A stretch of 61,150 nucleotides of DNA, from NCBI RefSeq assembly GCF_022952855.1, contig NZ_JALJDX010000197.1:1-61150 (forward strand), read 5' to 3'. This document shows, piece after piece, positions 53,201-61,150 of the stretch (position 1 is the first letter of the stretch; every line of letters begins with the position of its first letter). Made by a program: the position numbers and the translations under genes. This DNA is from Pseudomonas sp. RGM2987. GTDB taxonomy: Bacteria > Pseudomonadota > Gammaproteobacteria > Pseudomonadales > Pseudomonadaceae. Under the pieces are notes generated by a model. The model was not told the origin of the DNA, did no database searches, and saw only the letters and a list, made by a program, of their open reading frames with translations.

Positions 53201-54055
53201 TTACTTGATCAGGCCGACCCGCGAGAAGTTCGGCAGGTGACTGAGTTTGGGTTCCGGCCAGCTCATCCATACGGCGAAGGCCTTGCCGACGATGTTCCGG
53301 TCGGGGACCATGCCCAGCAGGTCCTTGGGAATGTTCGGGTCATCCCAGTAACGGCTGTCGTTGGAGTTGTCGCGGTTGTCGCCCATCATGAAATAGTGCC
53401 CCGCCGGTACCGTCCAGGAATGGTCCGGGGTGGCGCGATAACGGCTCATTTCCTTGCGGATCAGGTGCTCGGCCTCGCCGAGTTTTTCCTTGTAGAGCTC
53501 GGCACTGCCCAGCGTGCCCGGCTCGGAACCGATCAACTGCTCGGCCACCGATTCGCCGTTGACGAACAGCCGCTTGTCGGCGGTATAGCGGACCGTGTCG
53601 CCCGGCAGGCCAACCACGCGCTTGATGTAGTTGACATTCGGATCGCTGGGGAAGCGGAACACCATCACATCGCCGCGTTGCGGGTCCCCTACCTCGATGA
53701 CCTTCTTGTCGATCACCGGCAGGCGGATCCCGTAGGAAAACTTGTTCACCAGGATGAAGTCGCCCACGTCCAGGGTCGGCTTCATCGAGCCGGACGGAAT
53801 CTGGAACGGTTCCACCAGGAACGAGCGCAGTACCAGCACGATGAACAGCACCGGGAAGAACGACTTGCCGTACTCGACCAGCAGCGGTTCCTTGTTGAGT
53901 TTTTCGACCACCACGCCATCCGGCTGGCTGACGCTGCCCTGATAAGAGGCAATGGCCGCCCGGCGCCGGGGCGCCAGGAACAACAGATCAAGCAACGCCA
54001 ACAAGCCGCAGACAAACACGGCGATCACCAGCAACAGCGGGAAATTTAGCGACAT
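53201..54055 (-). CDS. lepB: Signal peptidase I
   Basis: 284 aa, two N-terminal membrane helices (about 4-27 and 66-83). Catalytic Ser in IPSGSMKPTL and Lys in YIKRVVGLPGD, with GDNRDNSNDSRYW (box E). It removes signal peptides at the outer face of the inner membrane. ATG 54055 is 5 nt after the lepA stop. Confidence 0.97.
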   Translation of the reverse strand: MSLNFPLLLVIAVFVCGLLALLDLLFLAPRRRAAIASYQGSVSQPDGVVVEKLNKEPLLVEYGKSFFPVLFIVLVLRSFLVEPFQIPSGSMKPTLDVGDFILVNKFSYGIRLPVIDKKVIEVGDPQRGDVMVFRFPSDPNVNYIKRVVGLPGDTVRYTADKRLFVNGESVAEQLIGSEPGTLGSAELYKEKLGEAEHLIRKEMSRYRATPDHSWTVPAGHYFMMGDNRDNSNDSRYWDDPNIPKDLLGMVPDRNIVGKAFAVWMSWPEPKLSHLPNFSRVGLIK

Positions 54056-54060
54056 AGGAC

Positions 54061-55860
54061 CTAACTATCCAACCTGAGCACTGCAAGGAAGGCTTCCTGT
54101 GGAATTTCCACGTTACCGACCTGCTTCATGCGTTTTTTACCGGCCTTCTGCTTTTCCAACAGCTTGCGCTTACGGCTGACGTCGCCGCCGTAGCACTTGG
54201 CCAATACGTTCTTTCTGAGCGCCTTGACGGTTGTCCGCGCCACAATCTGCCCGCCGATGGCGGCCTGGATTGCTACGTCGAACATCTGCCGCGGAATCAG
54301 TTCCTTCATCTTCTCGGTCAATGCACGACCTTTGTAGTGCGCGTTGTCACGGTGCACGATCAATGCCAGGGCATCGACTTTCTCACCGTTGATCAGCACA
54401 TCCAGCTTCACCAGATTAGCCGATTGGTAACGATCGAAATGATAGTCCAGCGAAGCATAGCCGCGACTGGTGGACTTCAGGCGATCGAAGAAGTCCAGCA
54501 CCACTTCGTTCATCGGCAGGTCGTAGGTCACCTGGACCTGCGAACCCAGGAACAGCATGTCGTGCTGCACGCCACGCTTCTCGATGCACAAGGTAATGAC
54601 GTTACCCAGGTGCTCTTGAGGCACAAGGATGTTGGCGCGCACGATCGGCTCGCGCATGTCTTCGATGGCCGACAGGTCCGGAAGCTTGGACGGGTTGTCG
54701 ACGTAGATGGTTTCACCGTTCTTGAGCAGCAGCTCGAAGATTACCGTCGGCGCGGTGGTGATCAGGTCCAGGTCGTACTCGCGCTCCAGGCGCTCCTGGA
54801 TGATTTCCATGTGCAGCATGCCCAGGAACCCGCAACGGAAACCGAAGCCCAGGGCGTCGGAGCTTTCCGGCGTGTACTGCAGGGACGAGTCGTTCAGGGT
54901 CAGCTTTTGCAGGGCTTCGCGGAAGTCTTCGAAGTCGTCGGAGCTGACCGGGAACAGACCGGCATAGACCTGGGGCTGGATACGCTTGAAACCTGGCAGC
55001 ACATCGACATCAGGGGTGGAACTCAAGGTCAGGGTGTCGCCGACCGGCGCCCCGTGAATGTCCTTGATGCCGGCGATGATGAAGCCCACTTCACCGGCCT
55101 TCAGGTCAGTGGTGGCGGTGTGTTTCGGGTTGAATACACCGACGCTGTCCACCAGGTGGATCTTGCCGGTGGATTTGACCAGGATCTTGTCGCCCTTCTT
55201 CACGCGGCCATGACGCACACGCACCAGGGAGACGACGCCCAGGTAGTTGTCGAACCAGGAGTCGATGATCAACGCTTGCAGCGGATCTTCGATGTTGCCG
55301 GTCGGCGCGGGGATGGTGGTCACCAGGCGCTCGAGCACTTCGTCCACGCCCAGGCCGGTCTTGGCGCTGCAGGTGACCGCGTCAGTGGCGTCGATGCCGA
55401 TGATTTTCTCGATTTCTTCTTTCACGCGGTCCGGATCGGCCTGGGGCAGGTCGATCTTGTTCAGCACCGGCATGACTTCCAGGCCTTGTTCGATGGCCGT
55501 GTAGCAGTTGGCAACCGACTGGGCCTCGACGCCCTGGCCGGCATCGACCACCAGCAACGCACCTTCACAGGCCGCCAGGGAACGACTGACTTCATAGGTG
55601 AAGTCGACGTGGCCGGGGGTGTCGATGAAGTTCAACTGATAGGTGATGCCGTCGCGGGCTTTGTAATAGAGGGTGACGCTGTGGGCCTTGATGGTGATGC
55701 CGCGCTCACGCTCGAGGTCCATGGAGTCCAGGACCTGGGCTTCCATTTCGCGTTCGGCCAGGCCGCCGCACATCTGGATGAAGCGATCAGCCAGCGTCGA
55801 CTTACCATGGTCAATGTGGGCGATGATGGAGAAATTGCGGATATGACTCAAATCACTCAC
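54061..55860 (-). CDS. lepA: Elongation factor 4
   Basis: 599 aa. GTP-binding [25 protein letters not shown] and NKIDLP, followed by EF-G-like domains and the LepA-specific C-terminal domain ([34 protein letters not shown] is the family end; key residues CYGGD and KRK). LepA acts on stalled ribosomes. The start is GTG 55860. First gene of the lepA-lepB-rnc-era-recO-pdxJ cluster; the usual upstream algU-muc genes are not here. Confidence 0.97.
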   Translation of the reverse strand: MSDLSHIRNFSIIAHIDHGKSTLADRFIQMCGGLAEREMEAQVLDSMDLERERGITIKAHSVTLYYKARDGITYQLNFIDTPGHVDFTYEVSRSLAACEGALLVVDAGQGVEAQSVANCYTAIEQGLEVMPVLNKIDLPQADPDRVKEEIEKIIGIDATDAVTCSAKTGLGVDEVLERLVTTIPAPTGNIEDPLQALIIDSWFDNYLGVVSLVRVRHGRVKKGDKILVKSTGKIHLVDSVGVFNPKHTATTDLKAGEVGFIIAGIKDIHGAPVGDTLTLSSTPDVDVLPGFKRIQPQVYAGLFPVSSDDFEDFREALQKLTLNDSSLQYTPESSDALGFGFRCGFLGMLHMEIIQERLEREYDLDLITTAPTVIFELLLKNGETIYVDNPSKLPDLSAIEDMREPIVRANILVPQEHLGNVITLCIEKRGVQHDMLFLGSQVQVTYDLPMNEVVLDFFDRLKSTSRGYASLDYHFDRYQSANLVKLDVLINGEKVDALALIVHRDNAHYKGRALTEKMKELIPRQMFDVAIQAAIGGQIVARTTVKALRKNVLAKCYGGDVSRKRKLLEKQKAGKKRMKQVGNVEIPQEAFLAVLRLDS

Positions 55861-56023
55861 GGATCAACACTCAAAAAGGCTGCAGGCATGGCCCGCCGAA
55901 AAATAGCCGGGAATTGTACCTGATACCGCGCACAAGCGTCACGTTCGCCTGTCGATGGCCGCTCAAATCAAAACGCCGCGTCCATGTGGCAACCATCTTT
56001 CATTAAGGAACTGAAACGCTTTT

Positions 56024-56111
56024 GTGGCGAGGGAGCTTGCTCCCGCTGGGCTGCGCAGCGGCCCTTTTTGTGGGTGCTCGCACCCAAGCGGGAGCAAGCT
56101 CCCTCGCCACG
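56024..56111. repeat. REPIN between lepA and lptG
   Basis: Compact inverted GGAGCTTGCTCC-type pair, 11 bp after the lptG stop and upstream of lepA, at the other boundary of the lepA cluster. The lepA promoter must lie between it and 55861. Confidence 0.88.
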
Positions 56112-56122
56112 ATGAACTTGGA

Positions 56123-57184
56123 TCAACCCGCCCGGCGCAGCAGCCAGAGCCCCGCCAGCGCACAGACCCCGGCAGGTACCAGCACCGCGAACAGCGGCGA
56201 GAAACCGAACACCAGGCTCGACGGCCCCAGCAGATCCTGGGCGATACGGAAGGTGAACCCCACCAGTACGCCGGTAAACACCCGCTGACCCAGGGTCACC
56301 GAGCGCAGTGGGCCGAAGATGAAGGAGATCGCCATCAGCACCAGGGCGGCCGTGACCAACGGTTGCAACACCTTGACCCAAAAAGCCAGCCAGTAGCGAC
56401 CGTTGTTCAGGCCCTGGTCCGCCAGGTAGTGGATGTAGCCCCACAACCCGGTAATCGACAGGGACTCCGGCGCCATCACCACGGTGCTGAGCAGTTGCGG
56501 GCTGATGGACACCTCCCAGCGTTCCTGCGGGGCAGCGACCACTTCGGTGCGCTTGTCGTGGAACAGCGTGGTGGTGACGTCGGTCAGCTGCCAGTGGTCC
56601 TCGGCAAAGTTCGCGCGCTTGGCGAAGCTCGACGAAAGCATGTGCCGCTGGTCGTCGAAGCGATAACGGGTCACGCCATAAAGAACGCCGTTGGGCTGCA
56701 CCGAGTTGATGTGGATGAACTCGTCGCCCTGGCGGTGCCACAAGCCATGCTTGGCACTTTGCGCATCGCCGCCACCCTGGGCCAGGGACCGGTTGGCCTG
56801 AGCGGTGTTCTCGGTGGCCGGGGCGATGTATTCGCCAATCAGCACACCCACCAGCATCAGCACCAGCATCGGCTTCATCACCGCCCAGACGATCCGGCCG
56901 ATGGACACGCCGGCAGCGCGCATGATGGTCAGCTCGCTGTTGCTCGCCAGGCTGCCCAGGCCGATCAGGCAACCGATCAATGCCGCCATCGGCAGCATGT
57001 CGTACAGTCGCCGTGGCGCGGTCAACAGCACGTAGCTCGCCACGTCCGCCAGGGTATAGGTGTCGCTGACGTCGCTCATTTCATCGATGAAGGCAAACAG
57101 CGTCGCCAGGCCAAGGATGATCCCCAACACTGCGAGGATCGCCATGAACACACTGCTGCCGATGTAGCGGTCAAGTTTAACCAC
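56123..57184 (-). CDS. lptG: LPS export ABC transporter permease LptG
   Basis: 353 aa, six membrane helices around a periplasmic beta-jellyroll. N-terminal KLDRYIGSSVFMAILAVLG and LPMAALIGCLIGLGSLASNSEL are typical. It pairs with LptF and LptB to extract LPS. The start is GTG 57184, inside the end of lptF (8-nt overlap). Confidence 0.95.
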   Translation of the reverse strand: MVKLDRYIGSSVFMAILAVLGIILGLATLFAFIDEMSDVSDTYTLADVASYVLLTAPRRLYDMLPMAALIGCLIGLGSLASNSELTIMRAAGVSIGRIVWAVMKPMLVLMLVGVLIGEYIAPATENTAQANRSLAQGGGDAQSAKHGLWHRQGDEFIHINSVQPNGVLYGVTRYRFDDQRHMLSSSFAKRANFAEDHWQLTDVTTTLFHDKRTEVVAAPQERWEVSISPQLLSTVVMAPESLSITGLWGYIHYLADQGLNNGRYWLAFWVKVLQPLVTAALVLMAISFIFGPLRSVTLGQRVFTGVLVGFTFRIAQDLLGPSSLVFGFSPLFAVLVPAGVCALAGLWLLRRAG

Positions 57185-58298
57185 GGGCCACCTCCGACAA
57201 GCTGCGGCGGCTGGCAAGCTTCAGGCGTAGCGGCTCCCAATAGAGCAGCCCCAGGCCAATGGCCAGGAAGATCCCGTGGACCCACCACAAGCCAAGCGTC
57301 GGAGGGATCTTGCCTTTCTCCAGGGCACCGCGGGCGGAAATCAGGATGGTCAGGTACGCCATATACAGAAGGATCGCCGGCAGCAGCTTGAGGAAACGAC
57401 CCTGGCGAGGATTGACCCGCGCCAGCGGGACCGCCATGAGGGTCACGATGAAGACCAGCAGCGGCAGCGACAGGCGCCATTGCAACTCGGTGCGCGCGCG
57501 GATGTCGCTGTTGCCCAGCAGGCTGGCGGTGGGCATTGCGTCGCGGTCGGTGACTTCTTCACTGACATCGGGCTTGGGCAGCAGCACGCCATAGGTTTCG
57601 TACTGGATGGCCCGGTAGTCGGCCTGGCCGGGCTTGCCGTCATAGCGATAGCCGTTCTCCAGGATCAGGTAGCGGTTGCCCTCGGGGCTGATCTGCTGCT
57701 TGCCCTTCTCGGCCACCAGCACGGAAATGCCGCGATCCTTGCCACCCTCGGCAGACAGGTTCTTTTGCGTAATGAAGACACCGCCCAGATTGATCCGGTC
57801 GTCCGACAGTTGTTCGGTGTAAGTGACCCGCGTCCCGTCGCGCAGGGCCTGGAAACGCCCCGGCACCAAGGTGTCGAATTCGGTCATTGCGTCCTGTTGG
57901 TTGATCAGCAACTGGAACTGGTTGGCGCCCTGGGGCGCCAGGCTCAGGCTAAGCCAAGCCACCACCAGCGCGACCAGCGCCGCTGGGAAAAGCGTGATGC
58001 GGAACAGACGTTGCTGGCTCATGCCGGTGGCCGACAGCACGGTCATTTCACTGTCCAGGTACAAGCGGCCGTAGGCCAGCAAAATACCCAGGAACAACCC
58101 CAGCGGCAGAATCAGTTGCAGGAAGCCGGGCAGCCGGAACCCCATGATCAGGAACAGCGAGCCCGGGTCCAGGGCGCCGGAAGCCGCCTGGGCGAGGTAT
58201 TTGATGAAGCGCCCGCTCATGATGATGACCAGCAGCACGGCACTGACCGCGCTCAGGGTCAGCAGGACTTCGCGGGATAGATAACGGAAGACGATCAA
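57177..58298 (-). CDS. lptF: LPS export ABC transporter permease LptF
   Basis: 373 aa from TTG 58298, chosen because GGAG lies 7 nt upstream; the GTG at 58307 has no properly spaced RBS and would add three residues. Six helices with a periplasmic jellyroll domain (about 105-270); LIVFRYLSREVLLTLSAVSAV is the conserved start. Operon with lptG and divergent from pepA. Confidence 0.94.
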   Translation of the reverse strand: MIVFRYLSREVLLTLSAVSAVLLVIIMSGRFIKYLAQAASGALDPGSLFLIMGFRLPGFLQLILPLGLFLGILLAYGRLYLDSEMTVLSATGMSQQRLFRITLFPAALVALVVAWLSLSLAPQGANQFQLLINQQDAMTEFDTLVPGRFQALRDGTRVTYTEQLSDDRINLGGVFITQKNLSAEGGKDRGISVLVAEKGKQQISPEGNRYLILENGYRYDGKPGQADYRAIQYETYGVLLPKPDVSEEVTDRDAMPTASLLGNSDIRARTELQWRLSLPLLVFIVTLMAVPLARVNPRQGRFLKLLPAILLYMAYLTILISARGALEKGKIPPTLGLWWVHGIFLAIGLGLLYWEPLRLKLASRRSLSEVARG

Positions 58299-60176
<1,878 letters not shown>

Positions 60177-60236
60177 CACCGATGACCGTTTCTGGCGCCG
60201 CCTGCGGGTGGCGCCAGCAACGGCTCAGGAACCGCA

Positions 60237-60665
60237 ATGACCAAAGTCGATTTCTACATCCTGCCCAGCGCCGATCCGTCGGCGCGGCTGGATTTCGCCT
60301 GCAAGCTCACCGAAAAGGCCTGGCGCATGGGCCATCGCATCTACCTGCATTGCAGCGATGCCGCCCAGCGCGAGGACCTCGATGCGCGCCTGTGGGCGTT
60401 CAAGGGCGAAAGCTTCGTGCCCCATGGCCCGGCCGAGAGCGAACCCGAAGGGCTGATCGTGCTGGGGCTGGGGGATGACTGCGGGCAGCACCAGGACCTG
60501 CTGGTCAACCTTGACCTGAAAGTACCGGTCTTTGCCCAACGCTTCGCCCGGGTGGCGGAAGTGGTGGTGGAAGACCCGACCATCCGGCAAGCCGCACGCG
60601 AGAGTTTCCGTTTCTACCGCGAACAGGGCTATCCTCTGCAAGACCACCGTTTAAAGCGACTCTGA
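60237..60665 (+). CDS. holC: DNA polymerase III chi subunit
   Basis: 142 aa. VDFYILP start, CKLTEKAWRMGHRIYLHC and LVNLDLKVPVFAQRFARVAEVV identify HolC, which links the clamp loader to SSB. It follows pepA by 60 nt, the usual pepA-holC-valS order in pseudomonads, with valS expected beyond the next gene. Confidence 0.95.
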   Translation: MTKVDFYILPSADPSARLDFACKLTEKAWRMGHRIYLHCSDAAQREDLDARLWAFKGESFVPHGPAESEPEGLIVLGLGDDCGQHQDLLVNLDLKVPVFAQRFARVAEVVVEDPTIRQAARESFRFYREQGYPLQDHRLKRL

Positions 60666-60672
60666 GCCTACG

Positions 60673-61038
60673 ATGGACACGCCAAAACCACCACAAAAAC
60701 CCGCGCACCTGCTGGATGACCTTGAGTCGATCCGCCAATTGCTCGGCGACGACACCCTGCAACCGCCCCTGTTGACCGACACGGTCGTGCAAGCGCCCGT
60801 GCACGAAGAACAGATCCCGCTGCTGTTCGACCCGATCAACGGCCAGCCCGAACCCAAGCCTGTCGCCAAGCCCGAAACCAAGGGCCCCGACGCGTTGCTG
60901 CACCTGGACAGCGAGCTGCGGGCCGCCGCGCAGTTGATCATGCAAGACGTCATCGACGACTTCGCTCCGCACATCGAGACCGAGATCAAGCGCCGGCTGG
61001 ATGCACGGATGGAGCGGTTGCTGAGTCAGTACGAGTAA
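60673..61038 (+). CDS. Conserved hypothetical protein between holC and valS
   Basis: 121 aa, acidic, with a proline-rich centre (about 55-70) and a C-terminal helix IMQDVIDDFAPHIETEIKRRLDARMERLL. Starts 7 nt after holC. Sometimes annotated as Pol III chi-associated; I see no evidence for function beyond the conserved position. Confidence 0.83.
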   Translation: MDTPKPPQKPAHLLDDLESIRQLLGDDTLQPPLLTDTVVQAPVHEEQIPLLFDPINGQPEPKPVAKPETKGPDALLHLDSELRAAAQLIMQDVIDDFAPHIETEIKRRLDARMERLLSQYE

Positions 61039-61085
61039 TCCTCTCCCGCCGGACTGCTCAGTGACTTATAGGCTTGTGAACACTC

Positions 61086-61110
61086 TGTGGGAGCGGGCTT
61101 GCTCGCGAAG
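61086..61110. repeat. REP half-element at window end
   Basis: GTGGGAGCGGGCTTGCTCGC, same family as the element at 31-56; the second arm would lie outside the window. Confidence 0.8.
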
Positions 61111-61150
61111 GCGGTGTATCAGTGGCATATGGATTAACTGACACACCGCC

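Overview
The window is chromosomal DNA from a fluorescent pseudomonad of the Pseudomonas fluorescens complex. This rests on gene content (lepA-lepB-rnc-era-recO-pdxJ, lptF-lptG, pepA-holC, purL, mltF, membrane-bound gcd, DUF6124), high GC with strong third-position bias, and about twenty REP/REPIN palindromes with one RAYT gene. No rRNA, tRNA, CRISPR array or prophage was seen.

Layout. (1) 1-10030: a signalling island. A minus-strand REC/degenerate-HD-GYP regulator diverges from a tightly coupled plus-strand operon: REC-PAS-GGDEF-EAL, REC-GGDEF-EAL, periplasmic di-haem cytochrome c peroxidase, membrane histidine kinase, and REC-histidine kinase. The two GGDEF-EAL proteins have decayed in opposite domains, leaving one predicted cyclase and one predicted phosphodiesterase. 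(2) 10348-16615: an FMN glutamate-synthase-like protein, a three-gene gtr-type glycosylation cassette and an amino acid permease. (3) 16897-17726: a RAYT gene between two REPINs. (4) 17826-20954: a large class A PBP-like protein. (5) 20967-29398: an eight-gene CS1-type (alpha) fimbrial operon with four pilins, an usher, a chaperone and two paralogous tip adhesins. (6) 29719-31180: a PadR/YqjI-like regulator and a siderophore-interacting reductase behind four regularly spaced copies of a 10-bp palindrome. (7) 31395-39925: VUT transporter, purT, gcd, VF530 protein, Pr6Pr membrane protein, DUF1289, gamma-carbonic anhydrase, two Nudix hydrolases and an L,D-transpeptidase. (8) 39952-43395: an accessory, repeat-rich segment with a DUF6124 gene behind a structured leader, an unidentified gene, a partial duplication and a secreted cholera/pertussis-toxin-like ADP-ribosyltransferase. 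(9) 43571-61038: housekeeping genes (purL, mltF, pdxJ, recO, era, rnc, lepB, lepA, lptG, lptF, pepA, holC).

How it may work together (inference). The first operon looks like a redox- or envelope-responsive phosphorelay controlling c-di-GMP. The fimbriae and gtr cassette are surface functions of the kind such signalling often controls, but no direct link is visible. REPINs fill most intergenic gaps, including positions inside operons and next to possible rearrangement joints. The strongest candidates for new biology are the split cyclase/phosphodiesterase pair operonic with a cytochrome peroxidase, the orphan secreted ADP-ribosyltransferase, the fourfold PadR palindrome array, and the structured DUF6124 leader.
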